Part shown: in pieces, positions 24,608-34,078 of the stretch
Numbering within the stretch: position 1 is the first letter of the stretch
Layout of the letters: each line of letters opens with the position of its first letter
Source of the DNA: Bacillota bacterium
GTDB taxonomy: Bacteria; Bacillota; Clostridia; Lachnospirales; Cellulosilyticaceae
Direction of reading: 5' to 3'
NCBI GenBank assembly: GCA_023410675.1
Contig: JAEYPM010000019.1
Location: forward strand, 1 to 64,000
Length of the DNA: 64,000 bases
Position numbers and translations under genes: made by a program
Notes under the pieces: generated by a model
What the model saw: the letters and a program-made list of their open reading frames with translations, nothing else
The model's database searches: none
Told to the model about the DNA's origin: nothing

Positions 24608-25639
24608 TTAAATGCCCATTATGCTCCATTCATCTTCATAATGTTCATCAAATAAATTGATGAGCTGGTAAAGCATGCTATTCATAATATTCTTAGGTTG
24701 TCTCATATAAACATCCAATTTATTAATTCCTAAGATGTGCTGATTTCTCTTATGATAGTACACGCAGACTTTATCCTTAATATATATATATTGATCCAAA
24801 TACTGATGAAGTATACGTGCTTTTGACTCATCTTTTAGTCCTCTATAAAAATAGGGGACTAAATTATATAGCAGGATTCTTAAGGCTTCACTATTATTAT
24901 AAATAAGTAACTGTCTATACTTTTGTTTAATGAGCATAATGTATTGATGGGCTGATAGTGGCATCCCTTTTATTTTCCCAGTAAGGTATTCAGATACCAA
25001 TATATTAACACAATCAAATATAACCTCTGAAAAATATTTGTTGTTATAGGCTTCTTTAATCCCCTCTAACACCTTATTTCTTATAAAAGAATGCATTTCT
25101 TTTCGATACGCTGACGAAAAGCACAGATATTGATAAGCGACATAAGCTACAAAACACCTATCCTTCTTAAGCATAAAATAAGCTGCGTAATCTCCATACA
25201 TCCCCTTTCCTTTAATGCATGAAGTTAATGTTATAAATACTGTGCATATACTTACGCCTATGCAATAAAATAGGCCTATTACTTTTAATTCTCCATAAAG
25301 TATAGAATGATTTAAGAGAAATAATAGGCTCAAAATTACATTAAATAGAATGCTTGTGATGGGAGCAGCAATCATGACAGCTGCAAAATCTTTTCTTAGA
25401 CGATTTAAATCTTGATTGTCCCTTATAATGTGTAGATCTGGAATGACTATACCCCCAAAGGTTAAAATATTTATTTGTCTAAACTTAAATTTCCACTTTT
25501 TATCTTTTTTATATAGTATCAACGGCCATATATAAAGTGCTCTTATATTAATTCTTCTTAGTCTAAAAGTAGTCAAATGTGCTACTTCATGAATAAAGGT
25601 TGCACTCCAATAACCGAATAGGATACTTAACAGATTCAC
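24608..25639 (-). CDS. M50-type membrane metalloprotease
   Basis: This 343-residue protein has four or five hydrophobic segments in its first half and the zinc-protease motif HEVAH in the first one (ATFIHEVAHLTTF), as in site-2-protease family M50. A plausible third ligand is the Asp in KGMYGDYAAYF (about residue 160). The second half is soluble, helical and basic. The start is probably GTG at 25639, since AGGGG lies about 7 bases upstream. It is coupled to the ATPase gene 25 bases upstream. Substrate is unknown; such enzymes often cut anti-sigma factors or process peptides. Confidence 0.7.
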   Translation of the reverse strand: MNLLSILFGYWSATFIHEVAHLTTFRLRRINIRALYIWPLILYKKDKKWKFKFRQINILTFGGIVIPDLHIIRDNQDLNRLRKDFAAVMIAAPITSILFNVILSLLFLLNHSILYGELKVIGLFYCIGVSICTVFITLTSCIKGKGMYGDYAAYFMLKKDRCFVAYVAYQYLCFSSAYRKEMHSFIRNKVLEGIKEAYNNKYFSEVIFDCVNILVSEYLTGKIKGMPLSAHQYIMLIKQKYRQLLIYNNSEALRILLYNLVPYFYRGLKDESKARILHQYLDQYIYIKDKVCVYYHKRNQHILGINKLDVYMRQPKNIMNSMLYQLINLFDEHYEDEWSIMGI

Positions 25640-25664
25640 CAAAAAGCCCCTCTCCAAACGATCT

Positions 25665-26819
25665 TTACTGCATAAGAGATGCTATAAATTGCTTAGCCAC
25701 CCTCCCACTTTTCCCAGCATGAAGTAATGACCATTTTAAAGCATTCTCTCTTATAATATGCAATGGCAAATCAATATTATGCTTTTTAGCAAGCTGGGTT
25801 ACTATATTTAAGTATTCTTCTTGATTTGGTGACGTATATGTAATTGTTAAGCCAAATCGATCGGATAAAGAAAGCTTTTCTTCCCTTGTATCTTTCACAT
25901 GTACATCTTCTCCACTTCGGTCTCCCCATGTTTCACGAATAAGATGTCTTCTATTTGATGTTGCATAAATTAAGACATTATCTGATTTTATTTCAACAGC
26001 ACCCTCAATTACTGCTTTCATATATTTATATTCTATTTCAAATTCTTCAAAAGATAAATCATCTAAAAATAATATAAACTTAAGCCCTCTATTTCTAATA
26101 CATTGAAGTAACTTATTAAAATCTACAAAATCCGTCTTGTGTAACTCAATTAACCGAAGCCCTCTTTGATGATATTCATTTAATAAAGCTTTTACAGAAG
26201 AAGACTTTCCTGTCCCACGGTCACCAAATAGCAATACATTATTACATGGCTTATTCTCTAAAAAGCTTACTGTATTTTTCCTTAGTAATTCCTTTTGACT
26301 ATCATAGTCAAAAAGTTCACCTAGTTTGATTGGATCACAATTTTCTATGCCATATAGACCCTCATTTTTATCCCATTTAAAAGCTTTGTACCTTCCCATG
26401 ATCCCTGCCCCATGTTTATAATAATGTTCTAATAGATAGTCTAGAAGCTGCTCCTTTTGTGGTTTGCTTTCTAAAAAAAGATAAATGGGATCACTGGTTA
26501 TTCCCATCTCTATAAATGGAACAGTGCACTGAAATAATCTTAATATTTCTTCCATATCTTTTAAAGCTAATTTGTATAAGTTTTTATCAATTGATTTTCC
26601 TTGTTTTTCTGCTAATAAACTGAGTGGGTTTTCATCATAGCTTATTAAAGAGCATAGATAAGCTTTAAATAATTGGCCATCAAGCTTATTGTAGATATTT
26701 TCCTCTAATAGCCTAGATATTGTTTCTTCATATTTTTCTTGTGTATAGTGGGTACACAGTTGTCTTATATTATTAATAATAATATTGTTATTTAAATGAC
26801 TGTATAACATAAAATTCAT
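25665..26819 (-). CDS. DUF815-family AAA-type ATPase
   Basis: This 384-residue protein has Walker A GDRGTGKSS (about residue 198), Walker B FILFLDDLSFEEFE and a sensor-like YATSNRRHLIRE, then the conserved ETWGDRSGEDVHVKDTREEK, all typical of the DUF815 ATPases. The N-terminal 180 residues are helical. No membrane segment is visible. It is probably translated together with the M50-type protease. The family has no firmly established function. Confidence 0.9.
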   Translation of the reverse strand: MNFMLYSHLNNNIIINNIRQLCTHYTQEKYEETISRLLEENIYNKLDGQLFKAYLCSLISYDENPLSLLAEKQGKSIDKNLYKLALKDMEEILRLFQCTVPFIEMGITSDPIYLFLESKPQKEQLLDYLLEHYYKHGAGIMGRYKAFKWDKNEGLYGIENCDPIKLGELFDYDSQKELLRKNTVSFLENKPCNNVLLFGDRGTGKSSSVKALLNEYHQRGLRLIELHKTDFVDFNKLLQCIRNRGLKFILFLDDLSFEEFEIEYKYMKAVIEGAVEIKSDNVLIYATSNRRHLIRETWGDRSGEDVHVKDTREEKLSLSDRFGLTITYTSPNQEEYLNIVTQLAKKHNIDLPLHIIRENALKWSLLHAGKSGRVAKQFIASLMQ

Positions 26820-26935
26820 ATTTTTTCTCCTACAGTATTAATTTTTGATAAAATTATCATATCATAATGTCGATAATTTACAAGTAATAGAAAAAATGAT
26901 ACAGTATTGATACAGAATAATTTTGGGGGGATATT

Positions 26936-28003
26936 ATGCGCATCATAGGTATAGATAACTTAAAGGGAAATGAAATTATTGGAAGGGATGTGACATATGA
27001 AAATGGCACGATTCTTTTAAGACGTGGCACAAAATATCGTCATACATTCAAGCCCAAGTTACTTGAATATAATGTATTAGAGTTATATATAGATGACGAA
27101 ATTTCTGAAGGTATTGTTCCTGAAGAGCTTATTTCAACGGCTGAAAAAAAATTTATTTTGAAGGGTATTATAATGCACTTTGATCAGTGTATGCAAAATC
27201 TTACAATGGATGTCCAAAATCTTTATTCTATAAGTGATTCACTCATGGAAAAGATCTTTGAAAAAAATATTATTTTAGATATAATGGATATTCAGCGCAA
27301 TGATGACTTTACGTATGAACACTGTCTAAATGTGGCTATACTTGCTGCTACTCTCTGCTATAAAATGGGCCTTAAGCATGACCTTGCACATAAGATCATA
27401 GCTGGAGCACTGATCCATGATATTGGTAAAATTATCCTTCCAAAAGACATCCTAATGAAACCTGGAAGGTTGACTAAGGAAGAAGAAAAAACTATCCAAA
27501 CCCATACCCAGCTTGGTTACTCTATGATAAAAGATAATGTAGAATTAGATGCAGTGACTAAGGTTATTGTTCTTTGTCATCATGAGCGTCAAGATGGAAC
27601 TGGCTACCCCCTTAAAAAGAAAGATGATTTACATATAGGTGCTAAGATTGTTGCAGCTTGTGATGTGTTTGATGCACTCATTAGCACCAGGCCCTATCGT
27701 ATGGGCTATCCAATCAATCAGTCGCTTATGCTTTTTAGGCAAGAAAAGCTGGATCCTGTGGTTAAGGACACCCTTCAAAAAATTGTTGCCTTTTATCCTG
27801 TAGGAACTACTGTACTTCTTAATGATGGTACTATAGGTATTGTTGAGAAAAACTATTTAGAAGACTTAAATCGTCCTGCGATCAAAATAATCTATGACAC
27901 ACGTTCTATGACCCGGGAAGATTCAAGAATATTTCTTCAAAAGTCTCTAAATATTGAAATTGTCGGCAAACTCAATTATATCCCGGGCCTCGATAATAAG
28001 TAA
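26936..28003 (+). CDS. HD-GYP domain phosphodiesterase
   Basis: The 355-residue protein has an N-terminal domain of about 110 residues of unclear type and a central HD-GYP domain. The HD motif is in LIHDIGKIILPKDIL and the GYP motif in CHHERQDGTGYP, followed by CDVFDALIS. HD-GYP proteins usually hydrolyse cyclic di-GMP or related dinucleotides. The key metal and signature residues look intact, so it is probably active. There is no receiver domain or membrane segment. RBS GGGGGG lies just upstream of the ATG. Confidence 0.93.
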   Translation: MRIIGIDNLKGNEIIGRDVTYENGTILLRRGTKYRHTFKPKLLEYNVLELYIDDEISEGIVPEELISTAEKKFILKGIIMHFDQCMQNLTMDVQNLYSISDSLMEKIFEKNIILDIMDIQRNDDFTYEHCLNVAILAATLCYKMGLKHDLAHKIIAGALIHDIGKIILPKDILMKPGRLTKEEEKTIQTHTQLGYSMIKDNVELDAVTKVIVLCHHERQDGTGYPLKKKDDLHIGAKIVAACDVFDALISTRPYRMGYPINQSLMLFRQEKLDPVVKDTLQKIVAFYPVGTTVLLNDGTIGIVEKNYLEDLNRPAIKIIYDTRSMTREDSRIFLQKSLNIEIVGKLNYIPGLDNK

Positions 28004-28005
28004 GA

Positions 28006-28875
28006 TTAGCACATAGTAATATCAGAGTTTTCTAGAAAACTAGAAAGTATTTCTTCCCATATTTGATGTTCTGTCGTTCTAACTTGCCTTGGCGTGCAAA
28101 GGTATCTAAGCGTAAGTATTATTTTTCCTTCTTGCACATGCGTATAAATAGTAGGCGTTAAGCTATTATAAAAAATTAAATAATTTTTGCTTGCCTCTTC
28201 TATTTGCGATTGTGCTTCTTCCATAATTTCATTGGCATGCTTCTCTATTATTTCTAGTAAAATATCTTTTGCCTTTTGCCAGTTACTATTTATAGTAACT
28301 GGCACTGATAATTCATGCCAAACATATTTAAATCCTTCTTCATAATTTGCAAAAGGGTGAATAAAGATTTGTGAGCAAGGTATTTTAACAATTCTTCCTG
28401 TACTCTGTCCACCATAAATTTTATTGTCTACTTCTAGCAAAGAAATCTCAAGCAAACTCGTGTCTATTACATCACCCCTATGGGATCCTATCTCTATTCT
28501 ATCGCCAACTTTAAAGGGGTTATTGACTAAGATAATAATTCCTCCTACCATATTAACAAGAGGTTCTTTTAATGCAACAGCAAGACCCGCAGTAAAAAGA
28601 CCCAAAAATGTAAATATATTAGGTAATGCCTCTTCCCATACGACGAGGAGGGTAACAATTAATATGATCCTATATAAATAATCAAAAATCTTTTTGGTTT
28701 GATATCTTTTTTTAGGGTCATCTATTCTTCTGTTAGCTTTATTGATTATTACAATATTAATCTGTTTGATGATTAAAAGTAATAAAATAGCAATTACGGT
28801 ATGGATCATATTTAAAAGTGTAGTATAACTAATAAATGTGGTTTCATCTATATAGGTTAGCAATTCCTTCATCAT
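28006..28875 (-). CDS. MscS-family mechanosensitive channel
   Basis: The 289-residue protein has three hydrophobic segments in its first 110 residues, including a Gly/Ala-rich pore helix (FTAGLAVALKEPLVNMVGG), then the MscS beta domain (NNPFKVGDRIEIG, GDVIDTSLLEISL) and a C-terminal helical domain. It would release solutes on osmotic downshock. The start is moved to the ATG at 28875, 10 bases after AAGGAG; the TTG frame start lies on top of the RBS. It converges on the HD-GYP gene, whose stop is only 2 bases away. Confidence 0.9.
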   Translation of the reverse strand: MMKELLTYIDETTFISYTTLLNMIHTVIAILLLLIIKQINIVIINKANRRIDDPKKRYQTKKIFDYLYRIILIVTLLVVWEEALPNIFTFLGLFTAGLAVALKEPLVNMVGGIIILVNNPFKVGDRIEIGSHRGDVIDTSLLEISLLEVDNKIYGGQSTGRIVKIPCSQIFIHPFANYEEGFKYVWHELSVPVTINSNWQKAKDILLEIIEKHANEIMEEAQSQIEEASKNYLIFYNSLTPTIYTHVQEGKIILTLRYLCTPRQVRTTEHQIWEEILSSFLENSDITMC

Positions 28876-28920
28876 ACTTAGCAAGCTCCTTCTACTAAAA
28901 TACTTATACTCTCTTCATGC

Positions 28921-30213
28921 TTAGTCTTTCAACTTACTCCAAGCATTATTACTTTCATACATCTGTTTTGTATCATTATAACTTGTTTTAAGCCTCGATA
29001 TATCTTTTGGTGTTAGTAACTGATCCATCTTTTTTTCATAGCGTTCTATATATTTTTTTGCAGGAAGTACTCTAAAATTATATACCCCATTCACCCTAGA
29101 TAAATCAACCCATATAGGTGTATATTCTACTTGATGTAATTTTATATTATTGTTTTCAAAATCCTTGGTAATAGACATCTTTAAAATGATGCTTGAGTCT
29201 TTATATCTATCTGTTTGTGCGGAAATAAGATTGCCCATTGAATAAATGACAAACACGTCTTTTTCTTTTGCATCTTGCGTGACTTTTCTCATCTCCATTG
29301 GCTGAAGGACGTGTGGATGTGAGCCAATAATAATATCTGTTCCATTTTGAATAAGGAAGTCTACAAGTTCTTTTTGATTTTGGCTAGGCGTTCTGTGATA
29401 CTCATTGCCAAAGTGTATGCTAACACATATAACATCCGCTAAATTACGTTTTGCTTTTGCAATATCTGCTGCAATCTTCTCCTTATCAATCATATTAATC
29501 GAAAACTCTTTACCTTTTTCAACGGGTATGCCATTTGTTCCATATGTATACGCTAAAAATGCTATTTTAATTCCTTTTTTATCTAATATTAATATGGTTT
29601 CACTTTCTTCTTTTGTTCTGTAAGTTCCTGTATGTAATAAACCTGCATGATCTAGAGCATCTATTGTATACGAAAGTCCTTGAAAATTTTTATCCAAAGA
29701 GTGGTTATTTGCTGTTGTAAGAAGATCAAATCCAGTATTTTTAAGTGCGACAGCTAATTCTTTTGGTGAACTGAACCTTGGGTACCCTGTATATCCTTTT
29801 TTTCCATCTGTTAACGTTGTTTCTAAATTTCCAATCGCAATATCTGCTGTTTCTATGTAAGGTTTTATAGGTTCAAACATATAATCAAATTTATACCCTT
29901 TAGTTTTACTATTATATCCTGCTTGAACCTCTTCTATATGTATCATGATATCGCCTACTACTGCTAAAGTAACAGTCTCTTCTTTTGGTCTAATTATTTC
30001 TTGTGCACTACGGGAGCTTTCATTACTATCTTCTATATCTTCTATATCTTCTAATAAATCCTCAGTGACTTGCTCATTTGTCATGGTGGTAGCTACAAGC
30101 TTATTTTTGCTATCTAGTTTATAAAATACCGTTATTGGTAGTAAAAAACATAAAGCCATCATCATAACACTAAAAAATAATTTTAACAGTTTTTTCTTTC
30201 GCTTTTTATTCAT
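28921..30213 (-). CDS. CapA-family poly-gamma-glutamate-type metallophosphatase
   Basis: This 430-residue protein has an N-terminal membrane anchor (LLKLFFSVMMMALCFLLPIT) and a CapA (PGA_cap) domain: AVVGDIMIH at the start, GNLETTLTDG, TTANNHSLDK, SIHFGNEYHRTPSQNQ and IGSHPHVLQPME, which supply the metal and catalytic residues of this calcineurin-like fold. Family members take part in capsular polyglutamate synthesis or are surface hydrolases. No capB or capC is nearby, so the role is open. The start at 30213 has AAGGGTG before it. Confidence 0.88.
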   Translation of the reverse strand: MNKKRKKKLLKLFFSVMMMALCFLLPITVFYKLDSKNKLVATTMTNEQVTEDLLEDIEDIEDSNESSRSAQEIIRPKEETVTLAVVGDIMIHIEEVQAGYNSKTKGYKFDYMFEPIKPYIETADIAIGNLETTLTDGKKGYTGYPRFSSPKELAVALKNTGFDLLTTANNHSLDKNFQGLSYTIDALDHAGLLHTGTYRTKEESETILILDKKGIKIAFLAYTYGTNGIPVEKGKEFSINMIDKEKIAADIAKAKRNLADVICVSIHFGNEYHRTPSQNQKELVDFLIQNGTDIIIGSHPHVLQPMEMRKVTQDAKEKDVFVIYSMGNLISAQTDRYKDSSIILKMSITKDFENNNIKLHQVEYTPIWVDLSRVNGVYNFRVLPAKKYIERYEKKMDQLLTPKDISRLKTSYNDTKQMYESNNAWSKLKD

Positions 30214-30288
30214 ATACTTCACCCTTATTTCTCTCATTTGTTTATAATATTATGTCTTAAATGTGCTGACACATGTAAAACCCAAATC

Positions 30289-31032
30289 TCATGTAAAGAA
30301 TCCTAATATTGGGAAAATAACCAGCAGGATTGCCTCAATAAAAAGAAGTCTTTGCCAACCTATAAATCTTCCAAAAAGATCATGTGTATCAGAAATCCTC
30401 CTAAGTATTTTTATTTTTTGACCAAGCACAGACAATCTCTCATGTAAAGCATATTCATCAATGAGCTGATAATATGTTTCTCTTTCTTCACCTTTGTAAG
30501 ACTTTCCCAGTATAGCCAAGACGCCTGCACACTCTATTTCAAAGCGTTGTAATTTCGCAATAAATGAGTAAAGCTTACTAAATCGTCTAATGGCTATACC
30601 CTTCTTTATCTTTTCAAGAGTCTCTTCTGCCTCCTGATTAATTTCTTCTATACGTACTTCTATCCATTTAAGACGAACGCTTCTTACCATTGCTTCAGCT
30701 TGAATAGGAGCATTCTTAAGTGAACATTCTGCGTGAATACTATAAAACTCATTTTCTATATAGTCCTTTTCTGATACAAACATCGTTAGATTTTTAATGA
30801 GTCTTCTTTCTTCATTTTCATCTAATCCAACTAATGCCACACAACCAAATTGGTAAATATAAATCTGAACTTTTTCTTTATTGTAAGATAATAGTTTACT
30901 TACAGCTTCACTATCAAGGCACAAATATCCTTTCCATTTTTCATAACCCTCTATGTTAATCGCCTTAGCAATAGACTCTAGATCGATTTTATTTGAAAGC
31001 ATTGTTGTATATACTCTAACTTTATCTATCAT
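30289..31032 (-). CDS. DUF155/RMD1-family protein, copy 1
   Basis: The 247-residue protein has the DUF155 (RMD1/YagE) layout: a core with YIYQFGCVALVGLDENEERRL (about residues 57-77), a long helical middle, and a single C-terminal membrane helix (LFIEAILLVIFPILGFF). Eukaryotic relatives (RMND1) act in mitochondria; the bacterial function is unknown. Its start overlaps the stop of the upstream paralog (ATGATAG), so the two are translationally coupled. Confidence 0.8.
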   Translation of the reverse strand: MIDKVRVYTTMLSNKIDLESIAKAINIEGYEKWKGYLCLDSEAVSKLLSYNKEKVQIYIYQFGCVALVGLDENEERRLIKNLTMFVSEKDYIENEFYSIHAECSLKNAPIQAEAMVRSVRLKWIEVRIEEINQEAEETLEKIKKGIAIRRFSKLYSFIAKLQRFEIECAGVLAILGKSYKGEERETYYQLIDEYALHERLSVLGQKIKILRRISDTHDLFGRFIGWQRLLFIEAILLVIFPILGFFT

Positions 31033-31850
31033 ACGAACAACTCCAGTATCATAAGTACTACCTCAACTAAAATCAAGATAATAATGATTACTTCCATGAT
31101 ATAACTTCTTATCCCATGTGTAACTGATGTAAATTCTTCTACAATATGACGCAAAGTGTCTGTCTTTTGCTTCAAGATTTCATACCGATCTGATAACTCG
31201 AAAATAATAGATAGTTTTTCATAGTATTCATTGGCATCACTTATTAACCATGTAATATCCGGTTTATCTAATATTAATATATAACTTACTGAGTCATATT
31301 CATGTCTTAAAACTGAAGCAAACATTGTTCCAAGCTTCTTATCGCTCATATTGGTTTTTCCTTTTTCAAGTCCATCAATAAGCTCTTCTGCTTTGTTCAG
31401 TATGGTTTCTATCTTATATTCATTGCGCTCTAAAGCTACAGATTTTGCAAGGACTACCGCGGAAAGTTCTATATGATAGTCTTGCATATTCTTAATTTTA
31501 GCTAAATTATCATTACATAAGTCCTCTTCTTTTGATTCATAAAGATCATATTCATCATGGTAATGCTTCCAGTCTATCAGTTCTTTGCAAACCCCTTCTG
31601 CCTTTAAATAGCTAATAATTTTTTTCATCCATTCTTCTTTACCATTAGATAAAACAATAGAACCAAAGGAGAAGAAAAATACACTTGTATCTACTCCAAC
31701 TTCTTCTCCAACTAAGTCTTTGAGATGGTTACCATATAAAATAATAGGTTCTTCCCAAGTAAATCTCTTAGGAATTCCAAAACTTTTTGCTAATGCATTT
31801 AACTCAATTTCTTTTGCTACAGACCAAGCGTTAAGCTTGTATGTACTCAT
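31029..31850 (-). CDS. DUF155/RMD1-family protein, copy 2
   Basis: The 273-residue paralog shares the core segment (DTSVFFFSFGSIVLSNGKEE) and the C-terminal membrane helix (IMEVIIIILILVEVVLMILE). It starts at the ATG at 31850, which follows GGGGGTAAG; the GTG frame start five codons earlier lies in the RBS. Low identity to copy 1 suggests an old duplication and perhaps a heteromeric partnership. Confidence 0.78.
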   Translation of the reverse strand: MSTYKLNAWSVAKEIELNALAKSFGIPKRFTWEEPIILYGNHLKDLVGEEVGVDTSVFFFSFGSIVLSNGKEEWMKKIISYLKAEGVCKELIDWKHYHDEYDLYESKEEDLCNDNLAKIKNMQDYHIELSAVVLAKSVALERNEYKIETILNKAEELIDGLEKGKTNMSDKKLGTMFASVLRHEYDSVSYILILDKPDITWLISDANEYYEKLSIIFELSDRYEILKQKTDTLRHIVEEFTSVTHGIRSYIMEVIIIILILVEVVLMILELFV

Positions 31851-32170
31851 AGTACTTACCCCCACAAATTCAAGAATTATTTAGTGCCTAACTTACAATT
31901 ATTATAATACTAATAAAATGTTGTCATACTATAGACTTCACATTTTTATATATGACTTATTTTATACAAACTTATTTTCTATATGCATACATCTTATTAA
32001 ACTTCATCTAGCCACGAGGACCAATTTGGTTTGGGCAAGGTTTTATATGTTACTCCTCTCCATTTTTTCGTTACTGCTTAATAAATCCTAATATTTTTAT
32101 TAAAGTCTCATAATTTTTATATAATTATAACATTTTAACTAATTAATAACAATTAACTCACTGTCTCAAA
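31851..32170. other. Spacer before the purine operon end
   Basis: An AT-rich gap holds no gene with a start codon. Minus-strand bases from about 32085 to 31997 read like a short C-terminal protein piece (VTYKTLPKPNW, then SSWLDEV and a stop), but there is no start and a stop lies just upstream. It could be a gene remnant. Confidence 0.35.
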
Positions 32171-32220
32171 ATAAAAAATAGTCTACAAAACAAATGTTTT
32201 CCATCTGTTTTATAGACTAT
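32171..32220 (-). terminator. Terminator of the pur operon
   Basis: The minus strand has a 15-bp stem (ATAGTCTATAAAACA with TGTTTTGTAGACTAT, one G-T pair) with a 13-base loop, followed by a T-rich run. It lies 20 bases past the purD stop. Confidence 0.9.
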
Positions 32221-32240
32221 CCTGCTTTATAATTACACAC

Positions 32241-33494
32241 TTATTTTGCAATATCATTTCTATACTGCATACCATAGAAGTTAATTTTCTTTACTTCTTC
32301 ATAAACTTTTGCTCTTGCCTCAGATAAGCTATTAGCTACATGTGTAATCGCTAATACACGTCCGCCATCTGTTACAATGCCTGCATGTGTCATTTTCGTG
32401 CCTGCATGGAAAATGTATGTATCATTTCCCACGTGATCAAGTCCTTCTATCACATCACCTTTATGTGACGTTTCAGGGTAGCCTTTGCTCGCAAGTACTA
32501 GGGTTACACTTTCTCTTTCGTCCCACTGAATAGCAACCTTATCAAGCGTTCCACTTATACAAGCCTCACAAATGGTAACAAGATCTGTCTTAAGTCTTGG
32601 AAGAACGCTTTGTGTTTCAGGATCACCAAAACGTACATTAAACTCTAATACCTTTGGAAAATCGTTTTCTATCATTAGACCAATAAATAACACACCTTTA
32701 AAGTCTAAGTCTTCTTTTTGCATGCCATTAATGATTGGCGTCAGTATCTTTTCTTCTATTTCTTTTTTCACTTTATCTGTAATAATAGGGTTTGGTGAAA
32801 AACCACCCATACCACCTGTATTAAGGCCTTTATCCCCATCTAATGCTCTTTTATAATCACGTGCTGTTTCCATGGGTACAATTGTTTTTCCATCCACAAA
32901 ACAAAGAAGTGAAGCTTCTGTTCCTGTTAAAAATTCTTCTAAAACGATTGTATCCCCTGCACCTTCAAACTTACCATTAAATATTTCTGCAATTTCTTTT
33001 TTTGCATCCTCATAGGTTTCACAAATAAGAACCCCTTTGCCTGCCGCTAAACCGTCTGCCTTAACGACTAAAGGTAATGTAAAAGCCTCTACCGCATTTA
33101 AGCAAGCCTCTTTTTGCTCTTTATTAAAGCTTTCATACTTTGCTGTAGGAATATCATATTTTTGTAAAAACTCTTTGGTGAAGCGTTTACTTCCCTCAAA
33201 TTGTGCACATTTTTTGTTTGGTCCAAAAACTTTAAGGCCATATTCTTCGAACTTATCAACAATCCCTAATACTAATGGAACCTCCGGACCTACAATGGTT
33301 AAATCAATTTTTTCTTCCTTAGCAAATGTAGCTAATTCATTTATTTTATCTGCACTTATGGATACATTATTAAAATAGCGTTGTGTTCCACCATTCCCTG
33401 GTGCCACAAAAATAGTAGCTTCTGGGTGAAAACGCCTTAATGTATGGGCTATAGCTGACTCTCTTCCACCATTTCCTATAACTAATATTTTCAT
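32241..33494 (-). CDS. purD: Phosphoribosylamine-glycine ligase
   Basis: PurD joins phosphoribosylamine and glycine with ATP to give GAR, step 2 of purine synthesis. The ATP-grasp protein (417 residues) shows VIGNGGRESAIAH at the N-terminus, VKADGLAAGKGV in the nucleotide-binding lid, and VLEFNVRFGDPETQ near the metal site. Last gene of purL-E-C-F-M-N-D, overlapping purN by 4 bases. RBS AGGAG precedes the ATG. Confidence 0.98.
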   Translation of the reverse strand: MKILVIGNGGRESAIAHTLRRFHPEATIFVAPGNGGTQRYFNNVSISADKINELATFAKEEKIDLTIVGPEVPLVLGIVDKFEEYGLKVFGPNKKCAQFEGSKRFTKEFLQKYDIPTAKYESFNKEQKEACLNAVEAFTLPLVVKADGLAAGKGVLICETYEDAKKEIAEIFNGKFEGAGDTIVLEEFLTGTEASLLCFVDGKTIVPMETARDYKRALDGDKGLNTGGMGGFSPNPIITDKVKKEIEEKILTPIINGMQKEDLDFKGVLFIGLMIENDFPKVLEFNVRFGDPETQSVLPRLKTDLVTICEACISGTLDKVAIQWDERESVTLVLASKGYPETSHKGDVIEGLDHVGNDTYIFHAGTKMTHAGIVTDGGRVLAITHVANSLSEARAKVYEEVKKINFYGMQYRNDIAK

Positions 33495-34078
33495 AACTCT
33501 ACCTGCTCCTCTAACATTTTGATGGCTTCTACTAATATTTTGTGCTCAATTTCTTCTAATATCCTCTTTTGAAGTGTACTTGGTGTATCATCCTTCTTAA
33601 CTTCCAGGCTTCTTTGAAGGATTATTTCTCCTGTATCAATTCCATCATCTACATGGTGTACAGTTGCACCACTTTCCTTCTCTCCTGCCGCTATAACAGC
33701 TTCATGGACATGAATACCATAGTAACCTTTTCCGCCATATTTAGGCAAAAGTGAAGGATGAATATTGATAATACGTCCTTTATAGAGCTGAATGAGCTTT
33801 TTATCAATAATTTTTAAGTACCCTGCTAAAACCACTAAATCCACTTGATACTCTTTAAGGTATGTTAATAGATGCTCATCATAACATGGATCTTTAGGGT
33901 TAATATAAATAGCATCTACACCATGGTTTTTAGCTCTTTCAAGTCCATAAGCATTTTCCTTATTTGATAAAACACATACAATCTGACTATTTAATAGTCC
34001 TGACTCTGTAGCATCAATGACACTTTGAAGATTGCTTCCGCTTCCAGATACTAAAACGCCTAGTCTTAGTCCTCGCAT
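33491..34078 (-). CDS. purN: Phosphoribosylglycinamide formyltransferase
   Basis: PurN transfers a formyl group from 10-formyl-THF to GAR, step 3. The 195-residue protein has the N-terminal VLVSGSGSNLQS loop, the catalytic Asn and His in IINIHPSLLPKYGGKG, and the Asp in HHVDDGIDTGEII. It overlaps purM by 13 bases and purD by 4, indicating tight coupling. Length is typical. Confidence 0.98.
   Translation of the reverse strand: MRGLRLGVLVSGSGSNLQSVIDATESGLLNSQIVCVLSNKENAYGLERAKNHGVDAIYINPKDPCYDEHLLTYLKEYQVDLVVLAGYLKIIDKKLIQLYKGRIINIHPSLLPKYGGKGYYGIHVHEAVIAAGEKESGATVHHVDDGIDTGEIILQRSLEVKKDDTPSTLQKRILEEIEHKILVEAIKMLEEQVEL

Noticed and set aside
31997..32085. Minus-strand piece reading VTYKTLPKPNW then SSWLDEV
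   Set aside because: It has no start codon, a stop immediately upstream and no recognised family; kept only as a possible remnant in the spacer entry.
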